A stretch of DNA of 29,533 nt from JAPYTU01 sp036166735 (GTDB lineage Bacteria; Bacteroidota; Bacteroidia; Cytophagales; MED-G16), in contig JAYZHG010000105.1 of NCBI GenBank assembly GCA_036166735.1, positions 1 to 29,533 on the forward strand, written 5' to 3'. Shown one piece after another: positions 1 through 10,800 of this stretch. The notes below the pieces were generated by a model. The model ran no database searches, was not told the DNA's origin, and saw nothing but the letters and a program-made list of their open reading frames with translations. The position numbers and the translations under genes are program-made. Positions within the stretch are counted from its first letter, which is position 1. Each line of letters begins with the position of its first letter.

Positions 1-408
1 AAAATTATAGATTTAGGAACAGGAGGAGGATTTCCTGGAATACCACTAGCTATATATTATGATTCTAATGAATTTATATTAATAGATTCAATTAAAAAAA
101 AAATTAACGCTATTAGAAAAATTAAAAATTTAATAAAGATTAATAATATTAGCTTAAAAAATAATAGAATTGAAAATGAAACTATTAAAGGTGATATAAT
201 TCTTTCAAGAGCAGTTTCAAACTTATCAAATATTTATAAATGGTCTAAAAACTGCATCAATAAAAATGGATTGATAATCAATTTAAAAGGTGGTAATATT
301 GATAAAGAATTAAAAAAATTAAACAAAAAATCTAAAATATTTAATCTATCAGAATATTATAGTGAAAAATTTTATGAAACTAAAAAAATTGTTTTAATTC
401 AAGTATAA
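1..408 (+). CDS. rsmG: 16S rRNA (guanine-N7) methyltransferase RsmG, 5'-truncated by the window edge
   Basis: Open reading frame 1 runs from the first base to a TAA at 406-408, so the N-terminal part lies outside the window. The visible 135 residues begin almost directly with the SAM-binding loop DLGTGGGFPGIPLA, the signature of RsmG, which methylates N7 of G527 in 16S rRNA (E. coli numbering) using S-adenosylmethionine. Further on, ILSRAVSNL resembles the family motif 'SRAxA.L' and LKGGNIDKEL resembles the usual 'lKG....el' segment near the C-terminus. The protein is cytoplasmic. dnaE follows on the same strand after 43 bases. The identity is clear from the glycine-rich motif; only the start is missing. 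Confidence 0.9.
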   Translation, partial: KIIDLGTGGGFPGIPLAIYYDSNEFILIDSIKKKINAIRKIKNLIKINNISLKNNRIENETIKGDIILSRAVSNLSNIYKWSKNCINKNGLIINLKGGNIDKELKKLNKKSKIFNLSEYYSEKFYETKKIVLIQV

Positions 409-426
409 AAAAGAAATAAGATTACT

Positions 427-434
427 TACATTTA
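427..434 (+). promoter_or_regulatory. Possible weak -7 element upstream of dnaE
   Basis: TACATTTA lies 18 bases before the dnaE ATG and matches the Bacteroidota -7 consensus TAnnTTTG in all but the last base. No convincing -33 TTTG is seen. In such AT-rich DNA a one-mismatch hit may be chance, and dnaE could equally be read from the rsmG promoter. Confidence 0.2.
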
Positions 435-451
435 TCGTTTAACAATTTCTG

Positions 452-3400
452 ATGTATTTAACTTTTGATTCTGAAACAACTGGGTTACCAAAAAATTTTA
501 AAGCCCCAATATCTGACAGTGAAAACTGGCCAAGGCTTGTTCAATTAGCATGGCAAATTAATGATAAAGAAGGTAAATTAATAAATAACAAATCCTTTTT
601 AATAAAACCTGATAATTTTACCATACCATATAATTCAGAAAAAGTTCATGGGATTTCAACAAAGATTGCACTAGAAAAAGGAATTGATTTAATAATTGTC
701 TTAAAAGATTTTGAAAAAGATATAAAAAAATGCAAATACATAATTGGGCACAATATAAATTTTGATAAAAATATTCTTGGTGCTGAATTTTATAGAAAAA
801 ATATAGAAAGTGACCTACTCAATAAAATAAGTATAGATACTGGTCATATTTCAAAACAATACTGTAACCTAAAAGGTGGTTTTGGAGGAGGTCTAAAAAT
901 GCCAAAACTTACAGAACTTTATGAGATATTATTTGGAAAAAAATTTTCTGATGCTCATGACGCTGCATACGATGTAAATGCAACAGCAAAATCCTTTTTT
1001 TATTTATTAAAAAAAGAAGTATACTCTAATGAAGATTCATCTTCTAAAAAAATCAACTATGAAGAACCTAAACTTAAAATATCTAATTTTTCAAAAAAAG
1101 AAATAGATATATCAGTATCAGAAAAAAAAATAGATGTAGATATAAAATCAGATTTTATTCATTTACATAACCATAGCCAATACTCAATACTTCAAGCCAC
1201 CTCGAGTATAGAAAAAATTATAGAGAAAGCTAAAGAATATAAAATGTCTTCAGTAGCCATAACAGATTTAGGTAATATGTTTGGAGCATTTAAATTTAAC
1301 AAAATAGCAAGAAAAAATAAAATTAAACCTATTTTAGGGTGTGAATTTTTTGTGTCAGAAGAAAGAAAAAAAATAAAATTTACTAGAGACAATCCTGATA
1401 AAAGATCGAATCAAATTTTATTAGCAAAAAATAAAGAAGGATATAAAAACCTTACTTCATTAACCTCTTTAGCTTTTACAGAAGGGCTTTACGGGCAATA
1501 TCCTAGAATTGACAAAAAATTAATTTATGATAATAGAAAAAATCTCATTGCACTTTCAGGAAATGTTTATGGTATTATTCCACAACTTATATTAAATCAA
1601 GGAATTGATAAAGCTGAAGAAGAACTAAAATGGTGGCTTGATACATTTAAAGAAGACTTTTACTTAGAAATAAATCGACATGGTCTAGATGAAGAAGAAC
1701 ATTTAAATGAAGTTCTAATTGATTTTTCCAAAAAATATAATGTTAAAATAATAGCTGCAAATGATGTGTTTTATCTAAATAAAAATGATAGCACTGCCCA
1801 TGACATCTTACTATGTATAAAACAAGGAGAATTTATATCTACTCCAATAGGAAAAGGAAGAGGAAAAAGATTTGGATATAAAAATCAAGAATACTATTTC
1901 AAATCTCAAAAAGAAATGAAAACACTTTTTTCTGATATACCACAATCCATCAGTAACATAAATGAAATAATTAATAAAATAGAAAACTATGATTTAGAGA
2001 GAGAAGTTGTTCTTCCAAACTATCAAATTCCAAATGCATTTAAAAAATCTAAAAACATAACTGAAGATCAAAACGAATTTCTAAAAAAATTAACCTATGA
2101 TGGAGCAATAAAAAAATATAAAAAAATAAATCCAGAACTTGAAGAAAGAATAAAATTTGAACTTAACACAATAAAAAATACTGGATATCCTGGATATTTT
2201 CTTATAGTTCAAGACATAACCAATAAAGCAAAAGAATTAGGAGTAACTGTTGGACCAGGAAGAGGGTCAGCAGCTGGTTCTGTAGTAGCATATTGCATTG
2301 GAATTACTAATATTGATCCAATAAAGTATAACCTTCTTTTTGAAAGATTCCTTAATCCAGATAGAATATCACTACCTGATATAGATATAGATTTTGATGA
2401 TGAGGGAAGAGATAAAATTATTGAATACGTCATCAATAAATATGGTTATGATCAAGTAGCCCAAATTATTACATATGGTAGTATGGCTGCAAAATCTTCA
2501 ATAAGGGATGCGGGAAGAGTTCTTGAATTACCACTTTCAGAAACAGATAAATTAGCGAAATTAATTCCTGAAAGACCAAGTATAAATCTAATTGATTCTT
2601 TTAAAGAAGTTCCCGAACTTTCTGAAATCAGAAAACAAAAAACACTTCAAGCAGAAGTATTAAAACAAGCAGAAATAATAGAAGGATCTCTTAGAAATAT
2701 AGGAACACATGCGTGTGGTATCATTATCACGCCTGACAAATTAACAAATTATATACCTGTATCTAAATCAAAAGATTCAGAACTTTTGATAACTCAATTC
2801 GATAATAGTGTTATTGAATCTGCAGGAATGTTAAAAATGGATTTCTTAGGATTAAAAACTTTATCGATACTAAACACAGCTGTAAAAAATGTGAAACTAA
2901 CAACAGGAAAAAAAATTGATTTGGATAATTTAACACTTGATGATCCTAAAACATATGAATTATTTCAAAGTGGATATACAAATGGAACATTCCAATTCGA
3001 ATCATATGGAATGCAAAAACATTTGAAATCTCTTAAACCCGATAGATTTGAAGATTTAATTGCCATGAATGCTCTATATAGACCAGGACCAATGGAATAC
3101 ATTCCTAACTATATAGCCAGAAAACATGGGAAAGAAAAAATAGTTTATGACTTGCCAGAAATGAAAGAATATTTATCTGAAACATATGGCATTACTGTAT
3201 ACCAAGAACAAGTTATGCTCTTATCACAAAAATTAGCAAACTTTTCTAAAGGAGAAGCTGATCAACTAAGAAAAGCAATGGGGAAAAAAGACGCAAAACT
3301 ATTAGAAAAATTAAAACCTAAATTTTTTAATGGTGGACAAAAAAATAATATTAAATCTAATGTTTTAGAAAAAATTTGGTCTGACTGGCAATCTTTTGCT

Positions 3401-4660
3401 GCCTATGCATTCAATAAATCTCACTCCACATGCTACTCAGTAATTGCGTATAAAACTGCATATATGAAAGCAAACTTTAAAGCAGAATACATGGCTTCGG
3501 TTCTTACTCACAACCAAAATAATATTGAAAAAATATCTTACTTTATGGATGAATGTAAAAAACAAGACATTAGGGTACTAGGTCCACAAATTAATGAATC
3601 AGCACATGATTTTGTAGTTAATAAAGAAAAAGAAATACTTTTTGGATTAGGTGCTATAAAAGGATCAGGTGATGCGGCAGTAAACTATATCATTAAAGAA
3701 AGAAAAATAAATGGCATATTCAAAGACGTCTTTGATTTTATATGCAGAACAAATTCTAGAGCAGTAAACAAAAAAACATATGAAGCATTAGCCCTTGCTG
3801 GAGCATTTGATTGTTTCGAAAAAATTAGTAGAAGACAATACACACACGCTGAAGAATCAGAGAAATCCTTAATAGAAAAAGCAATAATATATGCTAATAA
3901 AATTCAGAAAGAAAAAGATACAAAACAAACATCTTTATTTGGGGGTTCTAACGGAAGTGATATACCGCAACCACCAATTCCTAATATAAAACCATTCAAT
4001 AAAATTGAAAAACTTAAAATTGAAAAAGACATACTAGGACTTTATATATCGGGACATCCTCTTGATAAATATAAATTTGAAATAAAAAATTTATGTAATA
4101 CAAACTTCAAAAAATTAAAAGATAATTATAAAATCAATAGTAGAACTAATTTGAACACCGCTGGAATTGTCACTGAAGTAGAACATAAAATTTCTAAAAA
4201 TGGAAAACCATACGGTAGTATTACAATTGAAGATTTTAATGATTCTTATAATTTTTTATTTTTTAGCGATGACTATGTGAGATTTAAAAATTATATGGAG
4301 TTAGGTTGGTTCCTGTTTTTATCTGGTAAGATGAAAAATAAATGGAACAATCCTGAAGAATTAGAATATAAAATTGATGATATCAAACTACTAACCAAAG
4401 TCAGAGATGATCTAATTAAGGAATTGCATTTAAAAATCAACATTGATGACATAAATTCAGAAATCATTAATAATCTTGAAAAAGACTTAAAAAATAGTAA
4501 AAAAGGAAACTGTCATTTAAAAATAACAATCGTAGCAAATAACAATGGAAAGACCTTATCTCTAGATATGATATCCAGAGAAAAAAAGATTTCTATAGAC
4601 GACAATTTTCTTAAATCTATAGAGAATAATTCAAGTATTGAATATTTTATATCAAAATAA
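452..4660 (+). CDS. dnaE: DNA polymerase III alpha subunit with fused N-terminal DEDDh proofreading exonuclease
   Basis: This is the replicative DNA polymerase catalytic subunit, 1402 aa. Residues about 1-190 form a DnaQ-type exonuclease: D6 and E8 in DSETTGL, D105 in HNINFD, and H169 with D174 in HDAAYD complete the DEDDh set. Residues about 235-500 are the PHP domain (HLHNH at its start), which lacks several metal ligands. The polymerase core follows, with catalytic acidic residues in PDIDIDFD (D643, D645) and KMDFLGL (D797). A likely clamp-binding motif, QTSLF, is at 1159-1163, and an OB fold lies near 1210-1290. From memory, this exonuclease fusion is usual for flavobacterial DnaE and explains the length. 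The start MYLTFDSETTGL matches that family. trxA follows after 39 bases, an order I recall from other Bacteroidota. Confidence 0.97.
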   Translation: MYLTFDSETTGLPKNFKAPISDSENWPRLVQLAWQINDKEGKLINNKSFLIKPDNFTIPYNSEKVHGISTKIALEKGIDLIIVLKDFEKDIKKCKYIIGHNINFDKNILGAEFYRKNIESDLLNKISIDTGHISKQYCNLKGGFGGGLKMPKLTELYEILFGKKFSDAHDAAYDVNATAKSFFYLLKKEVYSNEDSSSKKINYEEPKLKISNFSKKEIDISVSEKKIDVDIKSDFIHLHNHSQYSILQATSSIEKIIEKAKEYKMSSVAITDLGNMFGAFKFNKIARKNKIKPILGCEFFVSEERKKIKFTRDNPDKRSNQILLAKNKEGYKNLTSLTSLAFTEGLYGQYPRIDKKLIYDNRKNLIALSGNVYGIIPQLILNQGIDKAEEELKWWLDTFKEDFYLEINRHGLDEEEHLNEVLIDFSKKYNVKIIAANDVFYLNKNDSTAHDILLCIKQGEFISTPIGKGRGKRFGYKNQEYYFKSQKEMKTLFSDIPQSISNINEIINKIENYDLEREVVLPNYQIPNAFKKSKNITEDQNEFLKKLTYDGAIKKYKKINPELEERIKFELNTIKNTGYPGYFLIVQDITNKAKELGVTVGPGRGSAAGSVVAYCIGITNIDPIKYNLLFERFLNPDRISLPDIDIDFDDEGRDKIIEYVINKYGYDQVAQIITYGSMAAKSSIRDAGRVLELPLSETDKLAKLIPERPSINLIDSFKEVPELSEIRKQKTLQAEVLKQAEIIEGSLRNIGTHACGIIITPDKLTNYIPVSKSKDSELLITQFDNSVIESAGMLKMDFLGLKTLSILNTAVKNVKLTTGKKIDLDNLTLDDPKTYELFQSGYTNGTFQFESYGMQKHLKSLKPDRFEDLIAMNALYRPGPMEYIPNYIARKHGKEKIVYDLPEMKEYLSETYGITVYQEQVMLLSQKLANFSKGEADQLRKAMGKKDAKLLEKLKPKFFNGGQKNNIKSNVLEKIWSDWQSFAAYAFNKSHSTCYSVIAYKTAYMKANFKAEYMASVLTHNQNNIEKISYFMDECKKQDIRVLGPQINESAHDFVVNKEKEILFGLGAIKGSGDAAVNYIIKERKINGIFKDVFDFICRTNSRAVNKKTYEALALAGAFDCFEKISRRQYTHAEESEKSLIEKAIIYANKIQKEKDTKQTSLFGGSNGSDIPQPPIPNIKPFNKIEKLKIEKDILGLYISGHPLDKYKFEIKNLCNTNFKKLKDNYKINSRTNLNTAGIVTEVEHKISKNGKPYGSITIEDFNDSYNFLFFSDDYVRFKNYMELGWFLFLSGKMKNKWNNPEELEYKIDDIKLLTKVRDDLIKELHLKINIDDINSEIINNLEKDLKNSKKGNCHLKITIVANNNGKTLSLDMISREKKISIDDNFLKSIENNSSIEYFISK

Positions 4661-4681
4661 TAATTCTTTTTATTTATCCTA

Positions 4682-4689
4682 TATATTTG
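4682..4689 (+). promoter_or_regulatory. Candidate -7 promoter element (TATATTTG) of trxA
   Basis: TATATTTG is a perfect match to the Bacteroidota sigma-A -7 consensus TAnnTTTG, in the 39-base gap before trxA. The ATG is only 10 bases downstream, so the transcript would have a leader of a few bases or none. I see no TTTG-like -33 element at the usual distance of about 20 bases. Confidence 0.35.
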
Positions 4690-4699
4690 CAAAAAAACT

Positions 4700-5020
4700 A
4701 TGGGAAAAACACTAGAGATCACAGATAAAAACTTCAATGATATTATATCTAAAAACAAAACTGTTTTAGTAGACTTTTGGGCTGAATGGTGTGGTCCATG
4801 TAGAATAATTGGTCCTGTTATTGAAGAATTAGCAAATGAATATGAAGGAAAAGCAATAATTGGAAAATTAGATGTAGATAGTAATCAAGAATCAAGCGTA
4901 AAGTATGAAGTAAGAAGCATTCCTACTATTATAACATTTAAAGATGGTGAAATTGTTGATAGACAAGTTGGAGCAGTTCCTAAAGAAACATTAAAAAATA
5001 TTGTAGACTCACAACTATAA
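4700..5020 (+). CDS. trxA: Thioredoxin
   Basis: A cytoplasmic disulfide reductase of 106 aa, the usual thioredoxin size. The active site WCGPC places the redox cysteines at C31 and C34, preceded by VDFWAEW as in classical TrxA. The cis-proline loop SIPTI and the C-terminal GA-containing strand are also present. There is no signal peptide, so it is a general cytoplasmic thioredoxin supplied with electrons by thioredoxin reductase, which is not in this window. It follows dnaE closely but may have its own promoter. Its TAA ends at 5020, and the converging addB-like gene ends at the next base, leaving no space for a terminator between them. Confidence 0.96.
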   Translation: MGKTLEITDKNFNDIISKNKTVLVDFWAEWCGPCRIIGPVIEELANEYEGKAIIGKLDVDSNQESSVKYEVRSIPTIITFKDGEIVDRQVGAVPKETLKNIVDSQL

Positions 5021-7870
5021 TTATTTATTACAAATATTTTTATAATTACAATACTTACAGACATCATGATCATCAGTCTGAGAAAAAGGTATATGTCTAT
5101 TAAAAATCGTTTTAATTGTATCAACTAATAAACTTTCAAAATCATTTAAATAGTCTCTTACATCATTAATTTTATCGTTTTTATTAAAAAATAATCTAGA
5201 GTCAAAATTAGAAATACTCATTTCTCTTATGTTATTTAATCCAACACTAATTGGCTCTTTAAAACCCCTTGCATTAATATACAATAAAGCATAAAATAAT
5301 AATTGAAATGCTGCATCATTTCTGTCATTTTTATCAGATGAAAATAAAGAATCTATACTTTTAATTCTTTTGCTATCTCCACCAGTTTTATAATCTATTA
5401 TTCTTACAACACCATCTTTTCTTTCAATTCTATCTATAAAACCAGAAATATTAACAATTCTTTTTCCATCTATTTTAAGCTCTTTCTTGTATCCAGAATT
5501 TTTATCTCCTTCAAGAGCAATTAACTCAAAAGGAGCATTTTTTTCATCAAAAGAAATAATGTTTGTAACATAATCCTTTATAATTTCAAACAAAATAACG
5601 TTATGACCTTCAATCAAAAATTCACTTTTAGACTTTAACTTAAAATGTTTTTTTGCTACCGACATAATAGCTCCAGATATACTATTTTTAATTTTAAAAA
5701 AATCGTTCTTTTCAATTGTCCTACTATTCTTACTTTTAATTATATCTTGATATAATAACTCAAGAGCATTATGTGATAAATTTCCAAAGACCATTTTATC
5801 TATTTGATCTACATAAGGCATAATTTCTTTAATATTTGCAACGTACTTATAATAAAATTTAAGTGAACAACTAACATATTCTTTTATAGCAGATGGAGAA
5901 ATATACCCTTTACCACTAAATCTATTATTTAAATTTTTAAGCATATCATCTGTCTTTAGAACAGAAATATTATTTTCCATGTTAACACTTATATCATTAG
6001 AAAAAGAAATATTATTTATTGAAAAACGAGATTCTATTTCAAGTTGTTTAACGTATCTACTAAGTTCTCCCTTAGAATCAAAATCAGACTTATTATTATA
6101 AATAAAAGTCACATTTTTAGCTCTTTGAATTACTCTATAAAACAAATAGCTATAAATTGAGTCTATGGTGTCGCTAGTTTTAAGTTTAAATCCTTTCCTA
6201 ATATTAAAAGGAATAAAAGAATTGTTTAATGATTTTCTAGGTAACTCCCCCTCATTAACACTTAAAATAAAAACTTGATCAAAATCTAAATTTCTTGATT
6301 CTAAAACTCCCATTACCTGAAGACCACTCAATGGCTCTCCAGAAAATGGTATTTTTGTAATTCTTGAAATTTGAGAGAGAAGTTTTGATAAAACTTCAAC
6401 AGATTCTATATCAAAATCTATTTCTAGTAACCTATCAAAGAGTTTATGAAAATAGATTAAATATTCTTTATCTAAATTACCAAAATTTTCAATTTTTTTA
6501 TAAAATAATTCTATAACATCACTTAAATTATTTAAAATATTATTAGAAGAATTAAAAATTATATTTAACAAGGAAGATTTTGAATCAAAATAACTATGAG
6601 GAATATAAATAAGTTTTTTACTATTCAACTCTTCTATAAATGAATTAGAAAAATCCTTATCATACTGATATACATATGGATGAGAAATTAGCTCTATAAT
6701 ATCTTTATAATAACTTGATTTCTGATAATTTCTAACAAATGAATTTTTCTTAACTTTCAATATTATTTTAATCAAATCATATAATGGAGTTTCTGAAAGT
6801 GGAAATCCCATAGTAACATTAATTTTATTAATTGAACTTGGAATAGAATTTAGCACAGGAAATAAAAGACCTTCATTTGGCAAAAGAACAAGAATTTTAT
6901 CTGCATCAAAATCTTTCTTCTTTTTTATATTTTCAAGTAAATTACCTAAAACCTTAGCCTGCCCTACTTGAGAACCAACTCCTACAGAGCAAAATTCTTT
7001 TTCTATAGAATTAAAATTATTTGGTATGACCTTCGGAAAAGTTGAATACAAAACTTTATCTTCTTTAAAAGCTCTAAATGATTCTCCCGCCTCTTGCTTA
7101 TAATCACTAAAATAATAATCATCAAAATCCCAAAATGCCATAGCAGAATAATTTTTAATAAAAAATTTTATAAATTTTTTTTCAGCATTTGAAAGCACAC
7201 TAAATCCTACAAAAAGATAATTTACCCCTTCATTATGTTTTATATTCACACTTAGATTATCTACAACATCTCTATAAACAATTCCCTTATAAGCCAATCT
7301 TTTCTCTCTAAGAACTATCTTAAAATCTTTATAGACTTTAAGCAAAATTTTCCATGTTTTATGAAAATTTCTCTGATTGAGACTCATCTTTGGAAAAAAC
7401 TTTGTCCAAAATGATTTGATTGATTCATAATTTTCTTTATCCATAAAATGAAAAGTTTCTTCTATCTCTTTCTGATCTTTTATAGACTTAAAGATCTTAG
7501 ACTCATCTTGAAGACTTTGGTCTATATCTTCAAAATCATTTATTAACATCTGACCCCAATAGTAAAATTTTTCAAAAGAAACATCTACCTCATCATCCTG
7601 ATACTTTTTAATTATTTTAAAAAGGATATGATTTAAAATGATATTATCAGCTACATCATCACAAATTTTTATATTGCTATACATTTGAACAAACTCCTCT
7701 AAAGTTCTTATTTTAGGTGACCAACTAGTTTTTTGTGCTTTTTTAGATAATGCCTTTTGAAAGTACAGTCCTGCCCTCCTATTTGGAAATACTACATACA
7801 AATTCCGAAAATTTTTATATTTCTTATATGTATAATTAACTACCTCTTCTAAAAAAAAACTTTTAGTCAT
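5021..7870 (-). CDS. addB: AddB-like PD-(D/E)XK nuclease subunit of a RecBCD/AddAB-type helicase-nuclease
   Basis: A 949-aa protein that probably pairs with the upstream-encoded AddA-like helicase to resect double-strand breaks for RecA. The N-terminus (VFPNRRAGLYFQKAL) resembles the degenerate helicase fold of AddB/RecC, and no Walker A motif is visible there. The C-terminal nuclease starts near YISPSAIKEYVSCSLKFYY. It shows D813 in GFIDRIER and D826/K828 in IIDYKTG, with QLLFYALLY downstream. C668 plus C938, C941 and C947 (a C-x2-C-x5-C tail) match the iron-sulfur cluster ligands that hold together AddB-type nuclease domains. The ATG overlaps the end of the addA-like gene by 8 bases, implying translational coupling. 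Bacteroidota versions are divergent, so the symbol is by role and position. Confidence 0.82.
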   Translation of the reverse strand: MTKSFFLEEVVNYTYKKYKNFRNLYVVFPNRRAGLYFQKALSKKAQKTSWSPKIRTLEEFVQMYSNIKICDDVADNIILNHILFKIIKKYQDDEVDVSFEKFYYWGQMLINDFEDIDQSLQDESKIFKSIKDQKEIEETFHFMDKENYESIKSFWTKFFPKMSLNQRNFHKTWKILLKVYKDFKIVLREKRLAYKGIVYRDVVDNLSVNIKHNEGVNYLFVGFSVLSNAEKKFIKFFIKNYSAMAFWDFDDYYFSDYKQEAGESFRAFKEDKVLYSTFPKVIPNNFNSIEKEFCSVGVGSQVGQAKVLGNLLENIKKKKDFDADKILVLLPNEGLLFPVLNSIPSSINKINVTMGFPLSETPLYDLIKIILKVKKNSFVRNYQKSSYYKDIIELISHPYVYQYDKDFSNSFIEELNSKKLIYIPHSYFDSKSSLLNIIFNSSNNILNNLSDVIELFYKKIENFGNLDKEYLIYFHKLFDRLLEIDFDIESVEVLSKLLSQISRITKIPFSGEPLSGLQVMGVLESRNLDFDQVFILSVNEGELPRKSLNNSFIPFNIRKGFKLKTSDTIDSIYSYLFYRVIQRAKNVTFIYNNKSDFDSKGELSRYVKQLEIESRFSINNISFSNDISVNMENNISVLKTDDMLKNLNNRFSGKGYISPSAIKEYVSCSLKFYYKYVANIKEIMPYVDQIDKMVFGNLSHNALELLYQDIIKSKNSRTIEKNDFFKIKNSISGAIMSVAKKHFKLKSKSEFLIEGHNVILFEIIKDYVTNIISFDEKNAPFELIALEGDKNSGYKKELKIDGKRIVNISGFIDRIERKDGVVRIIDYKTGGDSKRIKSIDSLFSSDKNDRNDAAFQLLFYALLYINARGFKEPISVGLNNIREMSISNFDSRLFFNKNDKINDVRDYLNDFESLLVDTIKTIFNRHIPFSQTDDHDVCKYCNYKNICNK

Positions 7871-10800
7871 TTACAGAAATTAATTTGTTAGAATCTAAAT
7901 ATATCAAATAACCACTTACATTTTTATAGTGCAAAGACTTAAGAAGATTTTTATAATTTATCACTTGTTCTCTATGATAACCTTCTTCTTTACCAGTTTT
8001 ATAATCTAAAACCACAAGATGATTTTTTTCAATCTCCACTACCCTGTCTAGTCTGAATACTTCTCCATTTTTATCAAGAACTTCTATTTCATTATTAGAT
8101 TTTTTATCTGGATTAAAAAATGGTTTTATGTCTTTATTTTTTAATATTTTCTTAAGAACACATTTAAAATCTTTTCTCTCACTAGAAAGAATAATATTTT
8201 TATTTACAGAAATATTAAGACCTTCTTCTAAATCATTAAAGCTTTTTATATGATATAGTATATTATGAATTTTTTTTCCTCTTTCTATCAAATCTTTCTG
8301 TTTTTCTGAAGTTATAAATTCATCCAATGTTTTTTTAATTCTTACTCTACCATTCCATGGAGAAGAAATATAAGATTCCATTACATAAGATTTTTTATGG
8401 ATACTATTATGTTCTTTCTTTATAAGATTTCCAGATTCATACAACATAAAATCTTTCTTTTCTAAAAGTTTATTTTCTAAATGTTTATACAACACATCAG
8501 AAACGTTACTAATTAAACTTCCTTTCTTCCTAGAATGAATAAAAAGTGCAGACCTTGGTCTTGTTAGTGCAACATATAAAAGATTAATGTTATCATTATA
8601 TGCCCTTATTTTCTCCCTATAAAACTCTTCTAAATAAATAGTGTTAGGATGTTTAGACTTGTACTTTAAAGGAAAAGGAAATTCAAAATTCGAATCTAAT
8701 TTTTTAAGATCTACCCACAAAATCTTATTTTTTGATCCTTTAGTATCATGGTCAAGCTTCCAATCACAAAATGGAATTATTACATTCTCAAATTCCAAAC
8801 CTTTAGACTTATGAATTGTTATAAGACTAATAGCATCAATCTGCTCAGAGATTTCTAAAGTTTTATTATTATTCTCTTCCCACCATTTTAAAAAGGATAT
8901 AAGGTCACCATCATTATTTCTTTTAAATTCCAATACTAAATCCTGAAAAGATTGCAAATAAGGAATTTGATCTGGAAGACCATTTAATTTGAAAATTCTA
9001 ATAATGTACTCTACCATTTCATAGATTGGTAACCTTGAAATAGTATTTATATCTCTATAAAATTCTTTAGGAAGTTTTTTTAGCTTATCATCATTAGTAA
9101 ATACGAAATGGGAAATGTTTTCAGATTTTTTTACTTTATTACAATAAAAATAAACAATTTCAGAAAGTGCTAATCTATCTTTAGAATTAATAAAATATCT
9201 AAAAATACTAATGAAAAAACGAACAATAGAAGCCGATTTTATATCTAATGCATCTGCAGATACATGATTATAATTATACTTAGAATTTTTGTTTAAAGAC
9301 TCTAAAAGTAAAGCTTCTGCTATAATTTTTGCCTCTTTATTATTTCTTACTATTATCCCAATATCTCCAGGAGAAGATCCTAAATCCTGTAAATGTCTTA
9401 TTGTATCAAGAGTAAAACAAACTCCTGCTTCGTGAAATGTTTTAGTAGAAAGATTAAACTTTACCTGTACAAATCCTTTATTTTTTTTCTCCTGTATAAC
9501 TTCTTGTATAAGTTCATCGTTATATATCTTTTTCAATTCGGAACATATCTTTTTCTCAGAAAATATTTTAGATATTTCTGAGAAAAAGATATTATTAAAA
9601 TTTACAATCACCTCAGCACTTCTCCAATTATTTTTTAAATAATTCACAGAAATCAATTTAGAATCCATATCATCATGAATTCTTTTCTGCATAATAGTAG
9701 ATTGTGACCCCCTCCAACGATAAATACTTTGCTTTATATCACCAACAATAAGATTTTCATCTCCAGAACTTAGAGAATCATGAATCAATGGTTTAAAATT
9801 TTCCCACTGAAAAAGACTTGTATCCTGAAATTCATCAATTAAGAAATTACTAAATCTGTTTCCTACTTTCTCAAAGATAAATGGTACGTTATCATTACTA
9901 ATTATCTCTTTCAGTAACTCAGAAAGATCTGAAATTAAAATCACCTCATTCTCATCTCTATAATCAATAACCTTTTTATATAATTCACCCAAAATCCCAA
10001 AAGCATACAAATAATTATTTAACTCACTTGCGGTATTATAAGAAACTATACCATTTTTATAGATACTTATAAGTTCTTTAAATGGAACCATCAATTCTTT
10101 TTCAACAAATTTTTCCAATTCATGTTTTCTATCAAAAGACTTACTAATCCAATTTTCCGATGAATCTAAACAGTTCATAATTCTAATTCCAGGTTCTACA
10201 ATTACTCCATTAGAAGATTTAAAGATAAAACCTGCAACTCCTGAAGACTTATAACTAAAATCTTCTACAGAAAAATTATTTAATAAAATAGAATCATAAA
10301 TTTTTTTTGCCTTTAATACTACCTCTAGCTTAAATTCTTTCCTTGTTTGATATATGTGTGCTTTTAGCCCTTTTACGTCCTTAACATAATTTGCATTTTT
10401 AAGTTTTGGGGCAAGAGCCTTATACTCCTCTGAAAAAAGATTTTTCGCAATATTTTTAATCTCTTGCACTACAAGAAAATCTTTCTTCTGAGATAGTCTT
10501 TCACGAGAAAACTCTGTTAACCATCTTGAAATGGGGCTACCTTTTTCTAGATCAGATAAAAATCTTGCTACCACCTCATTTATTACAAGTTCATGATCCA
10601 TCTCAATATTAAAAACTCCTCTAAACTTTAAATCCCTAGTAAAAGATTGAATAATTCCATAGAAAAATGTATCTATCGTACTTATTGAAAAATAAGAATA
10701 ATTATGGATGAGAGAAGTTTGAAGCTTTCTAGCTCTTTCGATTATTTCATCATGATTCACATTATAATACTGAGAAAATTCTATAATTAATTGCTTGTCT

